64,000 nt of DNA, taken from Myoxocephalus aenaeus (lineage: Eukaryota; Chordata; Actinopteri; Perciformes; Cottidae). Of this stretch, positions 1 through 56,839 are shown one piece after another (the stretch's first letter is position 1; the number at the start of each line of letters is the position of its first letter). Position numbers and translations under genes: made by a program. Under the pieces are notes generated by a model. That model was given only the letters and a program-made list of their open reading frames with translations. It was not told the DNA's origin and did not search any database. Where the stretch lies: positions 934,001 through 998,000 of the forward strand of contig JBAMJR010000066.1 in the NCBI GenBank assembly GCA_038501785.1, read 5' to 3'.

Positions 1-208
1 TGGATTTCACCTTGGAAGCATTTAGTTTGTTTTCGTTGTGAAAGCATTGTGGTCCCATGTGGGCCGGCGTACGCAATCCACTGGAAAACAACAAACAATG
101 CAGCACCCAAAACTGACTGTTTCCTCTAACATCAAAAGATAAGGGATACATTAGGGACAATGTTACCATCCTCTCCTGGATTGTTTTATTTTGCTTTTTG
201 ACTGTTTT

Positions 209-589
209 ACACCGCGTTCCACATTATTAGGCAAATTGTATTTAAGGGTCATAAACATTCACGCGCAATTCTTTTGGAAATATCCAATGTTGTGATACCT
301 TGACCAAGGTATTGCACTATTTGCCGCTTTTCAGCAGCAGAGATCCTTTTTCTTCCCCATTTTGCCTGAAACATGTAGCTTGCTTAATAATGTGGAACAT
401 CCTTCTTAAGTAGTTTTCCTTTGATTGGGCTCACCTGGCAAACTAATTATTATTATTATTATTTGGATGATTTCAATCATCCAAATAGCCCTGAGACACA
501 ATACCATCCATGAGTTTCATTGAAAAACCAAAAAAATGAATGTTTATGACCCTTAAATACAATTTGCCTAATAATGTGGAACGCGGTGT
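209..589. mobile_element. Non-autonomous DNA transposon (hAT-type MITE) with 53-bp perfect terminal inverted repeats
   Basis: The first 53 bases (from ACACCGCGTTCCACATTATT) are repeated exactly, inverted, at the right end. Flanks 201-208 and 590-597 (actgtttt / aatgtttt) differ at one base and look like an 8-bp target duplication, the hAT size. The 381-bp element has no coding capacity. It lies downstream of the last visible cntnap4 exon. Confidence 0.8.
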
Positions 590-797
590 AATGTTTTAAT
601 GAATGTTCTTAACTGTTTTTAAATCCTGCTTTCTCTGCATTATGTTATGCGTGTGTGTGTGTGGGGGACCTAATGCTTCCTTCTGCATCATAGCAAACAA
701 AGAACAGTCTCTTTGTTTGGCTGCCATACTGTTAATGACACACAAACCATCAACTACAACGGTGTTTAATCCAGATTAAATCAGCTGCGATACTCAC

Positions 798-47292
<46,495 letters not shown>

Positions 47293-47439
47293 CTGTCGAC
47301 CAATCACAAAGAAAAGAGGAAGCACACATGGTTAGGGTTCAACACTTATGTAATGACTACGCTTTGAAAATCCAATCTTTTCCAGACTCTGCGTCTCAAA
47401 GTTAATTGGCTGTTCATTATCATCAATAATGCTACAATA

Positions 47440-48215
47440 TGTGCTAATGTCACATGGCACTGTAAGCATAAACTGTAAATAAGAAGCGGACAAAGTCATC
47501 GTGCATCACCCATTGGCTTGTGGACTGCTGTTTTGAAGCATTTTGGTCGTCGCCATCTGCCTTTCTTGCCACAAGAAGTGACGCAAGAAGGTGGAGCTAA
47601 ATACAAACAAATGCTGATAAGGCGAACACAAAGGTTACAATTAACTTTCAGCAAAACACTGAAAGGGTTAAAGTTCTAAGCAGAAAACATTGACAACTCC
47701 CAGACCGGTTGTGACCTGTCAATCACCTTGTAGCCCCGCCCTAAAGCCCCTGCTTGATGGTCTGTTTGACTCTAACTTATCACAATTTACTAAATGAACA
47801 TCATGCTGTATTGAAGAAGACTTGAAACTAGAGATTGAGACATAATCTCATGTTTACAATGTTTACTGAGGGAATACATCAAGAGAGAAGTAGAGTCATT
47901 TATATAGACTTCTATACAACCAGAGGAGTCTCCCCCTGGTGGTCAGGAGAGAGAATGCAGCTTTAACACATGACGCATAGACTTCTATACAACCAGAGGA
48001 GTCACCCCCTGGTGGTCAGGAGAGAGAATGCAGCTTTAACACATGACGCATAGACTTCTATACAACCAGATGAGTCGCCCCCTGGTGGTCAGGAGAGAGA
48101 ATGCAGCTTTAACACATTAAGCATAGACTTCTATACAACCAGAGGAGTTGCCCCCTGGTGGTCAGGAGAGAGAATGCAGCTTTAACACATGAAGCATATA
48201 CTTCTATACAACCAG
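47440..48215 (+). repeat. Dispersed percomorph repeat, third copy, with a 73-bp tandem array
   Basis: Longest copy: CACCCATTGGCTTGTGGACT, GACCTGTCAATCACCTTGTA, ATTTACTAAATGAACATCAT, then four full 73-bp units and a truncated fifth. It starts about 150 bp upstream of the first visible cntnap4 exon. Confidence 0.8.
47920..48170 (+). promoter_or_regulatory. Tandem array of four CTCF-like motifs
   Basis: CCCCCTGGTGGTC at 47932, 48005, 48078 and 48151, exactly 73 bp apart, same orientation as the array at 11.2 kb. The 48078 copy reads CGCCCCCTGGTGG. Motif match only. Confidence 0.45.
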
Positions 48216-49280
48216 ACTTCTTTCTGCATCCACAGGTTTCACTAACTGATGAAAATTGCATGCAAAATCCAAAGCAATAAACGGTATAAATTGGATCACA
48301 GCTATGTGTACGAGTTGAAAATCCCAAATCCCTCCATTCAACAGCATCAACATCTCAACATGTGCAGAGGTTCAGAACAGAGAGAACACTGAGCCTGAGT
48401 GACCGAGCACAGAAAAGCAGAATACCAGGAGTACCGGGGAAGGAGCATCACTTTATTTGTTTCTGCCTCAATAGCTGAGGAGAAGTGGAGTTTTATCATT
48501 GAGCTGCAGGTTTAATGTCAGCTAAGTGGAAGCAGGCCTTTGACATCACGCTGCAGTCTCTCTGGTTCACGACAGCAGCTTGATACAGGAGCGTCTCCTC
48601 TCTCAGCAGTAACACCGTTATGGGTCAAAATCATAAAAGTTGATGGGAATAAACGCTTCTCCGGAGTGAAACACACAGCAGAGAGCAGACGGCAACAGAG
48701 AAACCACTCTGAGGACGCAGCTGGAGGTTATTATTATCCTCCATCTCTAGACTGAGAGATGGAAATCATCGGCACTTGCTTTCTACTTGACCATCGTGCA
48801 TTTCAGAACTCAACCATTGTAATTTTAAAGAAGCAAATGCCTTCAAATCCAAAAGGTTTTCACAGCTTCATCTTCGTTCCTGTTGAGTCTGTGAATGTTC
48901 GAGTCTAATCATGGAGGAGCAGGTTTAATGGTGCCCAGGTGGAAACAGGTCTTTCAGCTGTAATGGAGCCAAATTAGATGAACGACCAGTGTAATAATGT
49001 AGATGAATGAATGTGGCGATCACGTCGTGTAGTGGAGATGAATGGCGTCCTGACTGGTTGTATCCTGATGGAGACGAATCAGCGCTGTTGGAAGAAACCT
49101 TCAGGTTTCACACTTTAATTGTTTTTTGGATGACTGGCTGCAATAAAAACGTCATTAATTTTATGTAGCGCAATAATTCTCTTTTTAATTGGCTTCTCCC
49201 ATTGAAACCCAATAATACTGTACATGATGGATATATAGGTGTGTAGTTATGTAAAAAGGAGAAATTGCAAAATTCGACTA

Positions 49281-49667
49281 TCGTAAAAGTCGGGTTACGA
49301 GCCGTTACTACCTTCGGTCAGTTGGCTCCCCGCTGTAGCCAGCTGGGGCTCCTGCTAGCGCTCCGTTACTTCCCCGCTGACTTCCGCTAGCTCCCCGAAA
49401 ACCACCGAAGGTAGCGGGAACAGGCTCGACACCCGACTTGGGCAGAGGGGACGCGGACAATGGCAGCGGCGGCGGCCGGTAGCAGCGGCGGCGGCCGGTA
49501 GCAGCGGCGGCGGCCGGTAGCAGCGGCGGCGGCCGGTAGCAGCGGCAGCGGCGGCCGGTGGCGGCGGCGGCACTGGCTAGCAGCAGCGCTAGCTAGCGCT
49601 GCTCCTAGCTTGCTACAGCGGGGACACTGACCGGAGGTAGGATCGGCTTGTAACCCGACTTTTACGG
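49281..49667. mobile_element. Foldback element, relative of 27323-27660
   Basis: Ends TCGTAAAAGTCGGGTTACGA and (inverted) the same sequence, flanked by TA. The middle contains a (GGCGGCGGCCGGTAGCAGC)n minisatellite (49468-49560), absent from the other copy, and its core segment is inverted relative to that copy. Confidence 0.85.
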
Positions 49668-49699
49668 TAGTTATCTTAAGGGTGTTGCAACATTAACTT

Positions 49700-51200
49700 G
49701 GTCCAGGGTCCAATTAAAATAATAAAAGATATTTAGCCCCACGACCTATCCGATAATGTTCACATAGTCTCTTAATTCTTTTTAGATAAAAAATACATGT
49801 CATTCAAACAATCTAGGCAAAAATGCATTGTCTACTGAGGCACTGCAGCTATAACTTTATAATTTATCGTTTTGGAGAAACAGCAAACTCAACAGTAAAT
49901 TAACACTCAGCTGAACTGCAGCCTGAGAAGCTTTTGTATCCCGAACATACATTCTCACAGATGCATGAGCGTCGACTCAATAAATATTCACAGCTGTTTC
50001 TCCCCTCGCGCTCCGAACTGTACGCTAAAGCCAAACTCCCGCTGCCTCCATCTAAAGCCTCTCTGTTAATGGATGTTGTTCTCCACCGCGGAGATAAGAG
50101 ACAATTATGATGATTCACGCCGCGGTCCGATCCGAGCCCACCACTCTGACCACGAGGCTTTTAGCCTCCATTACTCCGTCAACGTCAGCGTGCTCCACTT
50201 CATCTCAACACGAGGTCTTCATCTGCCTCCATATCCAGCCTGATGCTTTACGTTTTAAAAAGAGCAATAACTCTTTCAATGTAAAGAGACACCGATTCCA
50301 CAACAGGGATGCATTATTTATCTTGAGGTCATATTTAGTTAAAAGGCATATATAGGCCGCTTTTGGATGATCACAGATCATCTTCAATTGACAAATGAGA
50401 TACTGGTGGAGCTTCCTCTGTCTTGCTAGTGCAAGTATTTCTGGGAAAAAAAAGAGAACACATCTCCTAAGGACCTAAGGAGGATAAGTATATAAATATA
50501 TGTTAACGTGATGTTAAAAAGCTGCATGAAGACATTTTTAAATCAGTTTCTCATCAGCCTCGTGTCACTTTATCAGAACTTATTAACTTTATGAAACGAT
50601 TGGTCACAAAACTACTAAAAAGATCATAGCCCGTGTTAAAATAATAACATAACGCAATGTAAACAACTTTCATAAATAAAAATGGACTTTCTCATGTAAC
50701 AGTTGGTGAAAAGCTTAAAGTCAACGTTAACCTTTGGTTTCATAAGGAACCCTAACAGCGGTCTCCTGGGTAAAAGTCCTGTGTTTGTTTGCTTTGGTAG
50801 ACTCCATCGTTTGTTAAACTCATTATTATATCACGTAACGTTCAATAGCTATCGCTTGATATTCATGTCTTTGTCTCTGATTGAATGCAAACGTCCACAT
50901 TCCAAGTATCCGTGTTTTGCAGAAACGTACAATGCTGGTTGTTGGTCTTTGTCACTTAAAACATAAACACATCTTTTTGGAGCCACAACTGAAGCCGATG
51001 TTCTTCTTGGGAGGATAATATAGCATCATTAATGAAACACTAGTTTTTTGTAATTGACATGCTTTCATAGAATTTATTTGGAAAAAAGGCCACTTTGAAA
51101 ACTACTCCTATTATAAAACACATTAATAAGAACACGTTGTACCGCCTGTGTTTCAAAGCTCTCTTAGTAGTGTGTCTTCCTATTGTTGTATTTTTAAAAA
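49700..51200. other. Upstream intron, nothing recognised
   Basis: No gene, element end or repeat identified between the foldback element and the tRNA array. Confidence 0.5.
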
Positions 51201-51222
51201 CTAATAATGACCAGAATATGTC

Positions 51223-51305
51223 ACCAGGATGGCCGAGAGGTTAAGCCGTTGGCCTTAAGATCCCATGGGCGTATGCCCTCGTGGGTTTTGATCCCCACTC
51301 CATTG
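51223..51305 (+). pseudogene. tRNA-Leu copy with ruined acceptor stem
   Basis: The 5' part is good (ACCAGGATGGCCGAGAGGTT), but the anticodon stem is TTGGC/TCCCA, the B box is changed (GGTTTTGATC) and the 3' strand is CCATTG instead of CCTGGT. Confidence 0.8.
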
Positions 51306-51518
51306 ATATGTGTTCTTAAAGCTGAGATATATTGAAGTGATGTCTACTTGATCAGATAATTATGACATCTCCTATATATTTGTTGTTATAAAAACTTCTT
51401 CTTGCATTGTTGACAAAGCTGTGCTGGCAATTTGAGGGAGACTTTCTCTATTTCCTCTGGAAAAAGGAAAATAACCACTGATACTTTTTTTTTTTACATA
51501 TTAAAGAGTATAGCATTC

Positions 51519-51601
51519 ACCAGTATGGCCGAGTGGTTAAGGCGTTGGACTTAATGTCCAATGTGTGTATTCCCTCATGGGTTCAAGCCCCACTCCTGGT
51601 A
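51519..51601 (+). pseudogene. tRNA-Leu copy (TAA), several mismatches
   Basis: 83 nt. Acceptor ACCAGTA (one mismatch), T stem ATGGG/CCCAC (one mismatch), loop CTTAATG. Possibly still transcribed, but structurally weak. Confidence 0.65.
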
Positions 51602-51935
51602 GATATCCATTCGGTAGTATAGCATCAAACCACTAATAGATAAAGTGTATTAATGTCTACTTGAGCAGAGAAGCAACATTACTTCTGTGTGTTGTTATCA
51701 GAGCTTCTCGTTGATGAAGTTGTGCTGGGAATTCTCATTTTGTTTGGCCTCCTTGGGAGACTTACTCTATTTAACCACTGCTGCATATGTTTGATATTTA
51801 CAACTGGAATTGGAACCATGGATGTCAAAGTGAAATTAGAAAACAAACAGTGAAAGTGTGCGACTCTGTGTCCGACAAAATGACGTTCCCATACAACTAA
51901 ACTGCATCCTAATGACTTTGATACAAAAGAATGTC

Positions 51936-52018
51936 ACCAGGATGGCCGAGTGGTTAAGGCGTTGGACTTAAGATCCAATGGGTGTATGCCCTCGTGGGTT
52001 CAAACCCCACTCCTGGTA
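51936..52018 (+). tRNA. tRNA-Leu (anticodon TAA)
   Basis: 83 nt, all stems paired, variable arm GGGT-GTAT-GCCC. Preceded by TGACTTTGATACAAAAGAAT. No run of four T in the first 20 bases downstream. Confidence 0.93.
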
Positions 52019-52219
52019 ACATCTAGTTGTGATATATTAGTTGAGACGAGAACAATGCCACCTATCCTAAGTGTGCTGCTCTCTGATCTTCTCCTTGCTT
52101 TCTTCACAAAGCTGTGATGGCCATTTGTTTCTTTTGGCCTTCTAGCAGAAGACTTACTCTATTTAACTGCTCTTGTGGTATGTTCTTTTTTACAAATGAC
52201 TTTGATACCAAAAAATGTC

Positions 52220-52302
52220 ACCAGGATGGCCGAGTGGTTAAGGCGTTGGACTTAAGATCCAATGGGCGTATGCCCTCGTGGGTTCAAACCCCACTCCTGG
52301 TA
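52220..52302 (+). tRNA. tRNA-Leu (anticodon TAA)
   Basis: 83 nt, identical to the copy at 18812. The upstream flank TGACTTTGATACCAAAAAAT is almost that of the previous copy, 284 bp away. Confidence 0.93.
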
Positions 52303-52561
52303 ACATACTATAATGATGGTGGAGTTATTATACTTGAATGTCTACTTGATCAGAGAATGATGTTATAAGAGCTTCTTCTTGCTTTGTAGCTATTTTTGGG
52401 AGAAAAGGTAAATTAATCACTGCTGCTTATGTTTTAAAGGAATAGTTTGACATTTTGAGAAATATAAAATGGTTTATCAACTCACTTTCCACTGATTCAT
52501 GTGTTAATTTAAACCATTCAGAGATTTTATCTAAAATAATAATAGTGATATTGCAAATGTC

Positions 52562-52644
52562 ACCAGGATGGCCGAGTGGTTAAGGCGTTGGACTTAAGAT
52601 CCAATGGGTGTATGCCCTCGTGGGTTCAAACCCCACTCCTGGTA
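52562..52644 (+). tRNA. tRNA-Leu (anticodon TAA)
   Basis: 83 nt, identical to the copy at 51936. Its 150-bp 3' flank is near-identical, inverted, to the 3' flank of the minus-strand copy at 59070. Confidence 0.93.
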
Positions 52645-52814
52645 GAATTCAATTTGATACATAAGTATTATTATAGCAGCAAACCACTAATAGATACAGA
52701 TAAAGTGTAATAATGTCTCCTTGAGCAGAGAATGAAGCCACCTTACTTCCCTACGGTTTGTTGATGAAGTTGTGTTGGGAATTCTTGTTTTTTTTTGGCC
52801 TCCTTGGAAGACTT

Positions 52815-53130
52815 TCTCTATTTAACCACTGCTGCATATGTTTGATATTTACAACTGGAATTGGAACCATGGATGTCAAAGTGAAAATAGAAAACAAACA
52901 GTGAAAGTGTGCGACTCTGTGTCCGACAAAATGATGTTCCCATACAACTAATCTGCTTCCTTGATCGCGTTTCAAGGGAAACAGTCACATTACCTAAAAT
53001 ACTGTATATAGCAGCAAACCACTATTTGATTGAAATATTGGCTTGAAGTTTTAAGTAGTTGTTTTTTGCTCATGGAATGTAAATTAAATCAACACATTGT
53101 AAAGAAATGACTAGAACAATTGTGATTTAG
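52815..53130 (+). repeat. tRNA-unit flank, long duplicated block
   Basis: Partner of 19771-20098, continuous over about 315 bases with few differences by eye. Confidence 0.85.
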
Positions 53131-53183
53131 TTCTTTTTTAGTATGTTTTTTTTGACAAGAATAATTGATTTTATATTGATATC

Positions 53184-53266
53184 ACCAGGATGGCCGAGTG
53201 GTTAAGGCGTTGGACTTAAGATCCAATGGGTGTATGCCCTCGTGGGTTCAAACCCCACTCATGGAG
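53184..53266 (+). pseudogene. tRNA-Leu copy (TAA) with damaged 3' acceptor strand
   Basis: Perfect consensus up to the T arm, then CATGGAG instead of CCTGGTA, leaving the acceptor stem with mismatches. The unit ends here, and unrelated sequence follows. Confidence 0.75.
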
Positions 53267-54158
53267 AGTTTTAAGTCTATAAATATTCAGTCCAGCTGAT
53301 TAAAACACATCAGAAAGCCTCCAGCTTTGCCTCGGTGACACTGTGGCTCTGAGTTTCTCTTTGATGGTGAAATTATCTGGTATGGACTGAGTCTGAAGTC
53401 CTTTTAGGACGGTTTGTTCCAGCAGTTATCGTTAAGAGTCCTGATGTGCAGTCATATTACAGACTGAGCCTCACAGTGGCTCTTTATAGTCGCTCTTTAA
53501 CTCACTGGACACTGGAGGTCATTTTCAGTCGATTTTCTCGATTTTCTCGATTTGACATAATTTTCTTAGATTCACCTTTTAAGGCACTTGCATATAAGAT
53601 ATATACCCATGTTTTACATCATAAATTGCAGAACAATCTCAGCTATCTATATAATGAGGCACCATTGTCATAAGGCAAAAGTGTAAAGAGAAAAACCTTA
53701 TAATATGACACTAAAGCTGAAAAATGGAATCTCGATTTTTGGAAATTCTTCATATCGCTTGAAAAAACCTAACTTTACTCAGGTGGTGACTCTGTTTAGG
53801 TGATGGCAATTGGTTTACCAAAGGTTTTAGGTTCACAAAAGCAGTGAAATATATGAATAAAATGTTAGATACATGTAAATAAATGTCTAAAACTAAAGTT
53901 TTTATTATCGTTTTTTGAGTAGAAATATGGTCTTTCACACCTTTCACCAAAATGATAAAAATGGGACTGAGAAATGACTTCATTGTGCAGATAAAGCTTC
54001 ATGGAGTGTGTGCAAATGAAAAATGACCATCACAACAATTTTTTTTTTTTTAAATAAAAATATGTATTATAAAAAAAAAAAAAAAAAATATGTACAGAAT
54101 ATATATTCAGAAATATAAAACAGAACAAAGACTAGACAAGTATATATGCTTCAATGGC

Positions 54159-55896
54159 TCATGCCATGGCATGCCAGTCTTTGAAACAGTTTCTATTCAG
54201 CTGCATGCAGAGGGGAACGTCACACGCCTCGCACTTCCACGCCGTGTCTTTTCGCACTTTCTTTATGCTGCACAGCTCGCAAACCCTGCGACCCACCGTT
54301 GACTTAGTTTTGGGGCAGGCTGCAGCAGCAGCAGAGACAGGCACAGGAACATGACTTGGAGGTGCAGGAGTCGGGGCAGGAGCGATGTGAAGCTGTCCAC
54401 AGAGATCAGCAGTCAGCTGCTCCATGAAACCTCTGTGCATCATGGGTTCTGTTCGCTGGGCCAGACAGAGTTCCTGGTGGATGATGTAGCTGTTGGTGGC
54501 TGCAACGTCCACAAAATGAAAAAAAAGTGTTCTGTACCAGTGCATGGTCTTGCGATGTACAGAGTAATACTGGATGAGCTGGTCTGACAGATCAACTCCA
54601 CCCATGTACTTGTTGTACTCTGCAACTGGTGTGGGACAGGGGACTGGTGCTCTTTCCCAGGAGCCATCTTGCTGCTTCACCCTCCTCTTCGCAGTTCCCC
54701 CAGAGTATGCAGAGTGAACTGTGGAGCAGGCCGATACTTCCCTTGTGTCCATCCATTTCACATAGACGATGGGGCCATCACGGATCCATCTCATGGAGCC
54801 TCTCGGTGACTTCTTTGTGAGGGCGTTCACATCAGTCCGAGGGCATTCCTTCCGGTACTCCCTGTACGTCCCACAGGCAGCAACTCTGCACTCAAGGAGA
54901 GCCCTGAAGAGCTTGGGGCTGGAATAAAAATTGTCAGTGTAAATGTGGTAGCCTGTGCCGAGGTAACCGGGTCGCACAAGGGTCATGACAGCGTCATAGG
55001 ACAGGCCATGAACGGAGGGGATGCTACTTTTGCCGGGGTAAATGGAAAAGTCCACCGTGTAGCCATTCCTCGAGTCAGCCATGACGAACAACTTGAATCC
55101 CCACTTTGTGGGTTTGTCCTTCATGAACTGGCAGCACCCACTCTTAGCCCTGGAGGCGACCATTCTTTCATCCACAGCCAGCTCTCTGTGGGGATGGTAA
55201 AAGGCCTTACAGGCAGTCTTGATGGTGTCCATCAGGGGTTTCACTCTGAAAAGTTTGTCATGTTCGACTGTGCCCTTTTTACGGTCATTGTGGACGTCCT
55301 CATCAGGGTCGCTGAGATGAATGTTCCAAGATGTTGTGGTGAATCTGTCACGTGACATGACCAGACATGGCAACGGCACGGACATCAGGTGATCCCGCCT
55401 CCAGTAATCTGAAATACTGTGAAGCTTTAGCAGGCCGAAGTAGATAAGCAACCCAATGTACTTGTAAAAGAAATCGACATCCAAGTCTGTCCATGTATAT
55501 CTTTTTCCGTTTGCTAACTGTTTTGCAGCCCGTTTGTTTGTGTTTTCACACAGTGTCTGTACCGTTTGTTTCGGGAAGAACAATTTGAACAGTTCAATGG
55601 GTGTTGCTGTGGCACTGACATGTGGACCTGGTGTCCGGGCTGGCTGGAACTTGATGACGGGGGGAGCAGTGTCCGGGTCTTCATCCGTCCTCCAGGACAG
55701 CGTAGGTGCAGGTGGTGCACGTGCTGCTGTCTTTCTCGGCCTGGCCTGAGGTGAAAGCAGTCGCCGGGCAGCACGCGCCCTGTTTGCCGGCGATGGTGTT
55801 TGTAGTCGTCGGTCAACGCGCTGCCTCTTTGCTGGTCGTGATAGTCGCCGTCCAACACGCTGCCTCTTTGCTGGTCGGGGCGGCTGGTACTCCTCT
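54159..55896 (-). CDS. piggyBac transposase, exon 2 (residues about 40-618)
   Basis: Cut-and-paste transposase. After TTTTACAG the exon begins EEYQPPRPAKRQRV, has a second copy SRPAKRQRVDRRL (basic, NLS-like), then LSWRTDEDPDTAPPVIKFQP and TPIELFKLFFPKQ, the usual piggyBac N-terminal region. Catalytic aspartates: D282 (AVDERMVASRAKSG), D361 (YTDNFYSS) and D475 (GGVDLSDQ), close to the spacing of the cabbage-looper enzyme. The C-terminus has the cysteine-rich zinc domain (CELCSIKK, CEACDVPLC, CFKDWH). Stop at 54159. The frame is open from acceptor to stop. Multi-copy transposon versus domesticated PGBD-like gene cannot be told from one copy. Confidence 0.9.
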
Positions 55897-55932
55897 CTGT
55901 AAAATAAATCAATACTAGTCAGTTGAAAGAAT

Positions 55933-56123
55933 TAGTAATTTCTGCATAGCGCTCCGCATTGGATGTATAAATACTACACAGATCATAACTGTGGTAGTAA
56001 TTTCTGCATAGCGCTCCGCATTGGATGTATAAATATTACACAGATCATAACTGTGGTAGTAATTTCTGCATAGCGCTCCGCATTGGATGTATAAATATTA
56101 CACAGATCATAACTGTGGTAGTA
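55933..56123. repeat. 62-bp tandem repeat, 3.1 copies, in the transposase intron
   Basis: Units start at 55933, 55995 and 56057 with TAGTAATTTCTGCATAGCGC and end ACAGATCATAACTGTGG. They differ by one base or so (ATACTA / ATATTA). Confidence 0.95.
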
Positions 56124-56327
56124 ACGTGGACAGAGTGTTGTACAAAGCAGACTGTGTGTAAACATTACTCCTACTTAGATCATGACTGTATAACGTGAAC
56201 AGCAGTGTGCACCGAGTGGCTGGCTCTCGTGCTCTCCTGCAGTGTACACATTACTAGTTTGTACACATTACTAGTTTGCACCATGCAGTCTTACAGACAC
56301 GTAACAAAGTTTAGTAACTACACTTAC

Positions 56328-56446
56328 CCATCTTCCTCAGAAGAACTAAAGCCTTCGAGCTCTGACGACGACGCGATTTCCTCCTCCTCGCTGGTCTCCA
56401 GAATCATCCGTTTTGCTTCCTCGGTGTTGAATCTCTTTGTCGTCAT
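56328..56446 (-). CDS. piggyBac transposase, exon 1 (start)
   Basis: ATG at 56446, then TTKRFNTEEAKRMILETSEE and a Ser/Glu-rich acidic stretch SSSELEGFSSSEEDG, typical of piggyBac N-termini. 119 bp, ending in phase 2 at GTAAGTG, which joins in frame to the acceptor at 55897. Total 618 residues. Too short to stand out alone; the donor, phase and protein character support it. Confidence 0.8.
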
Positions 56447-56839
56447 GATGTTGATTTACTCTGACTGAAAAATGTAGCGCGAGTACATGCTGAAGTGGGT
56501 TGTCCTTTTGAGATTTTCCTGAGTGTACATTGGTTGTTTAGTTCACAAAATGGCGAAGTGACATGACTCAACAAATCACAGAGAAGGATTTTCTTTTTTT
56601 TTTTTTCAGCGTCAGATGACACACTGCTGCCCTTTCGCTTGCCTGATGATGTTAAAATTATGCTGGGCTCTGCCTGGGCAGGCACCCGGAAGCAGGAAGC
56701 CTTCTCTTTCCGCCAGACGTAAAATTATATTTCTACGATGTATTATCGGGGTGCTGTGAATATTTTAGAAACTTAGAGAAACGTTTCAAGTGTCACCACG
56801 CGAAACCGCGGGCTCCGTGGACGAAGGGTTAAGATATCG

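Larger units (their letters stand above)
54159..56832 (-). mobile_element. piggyBac-family DNA transposon, right end identified
   Basis: Contains the two-exon transposase. The upstream end is marked by GAAGGG followed by TTAA (56829-56832), i.e. on the coding strand TTAA then CCCTTCGTCCACGGAGCC, as expected for piggyBac (TTAA target, CCC ends). I found no matching TTAACCC at the other end between 53270 and 54159; that end may be lost, diverged or overlooked, so the lower bound is only the stop codon. Confidence 0.8.

Noticed and set aside
54351..55918. Several plus-strand and alternative-frame open stretches over the transposase
   Set aside because: Shadows of the high-GC piggyBac frame; none has a recognisable domain.
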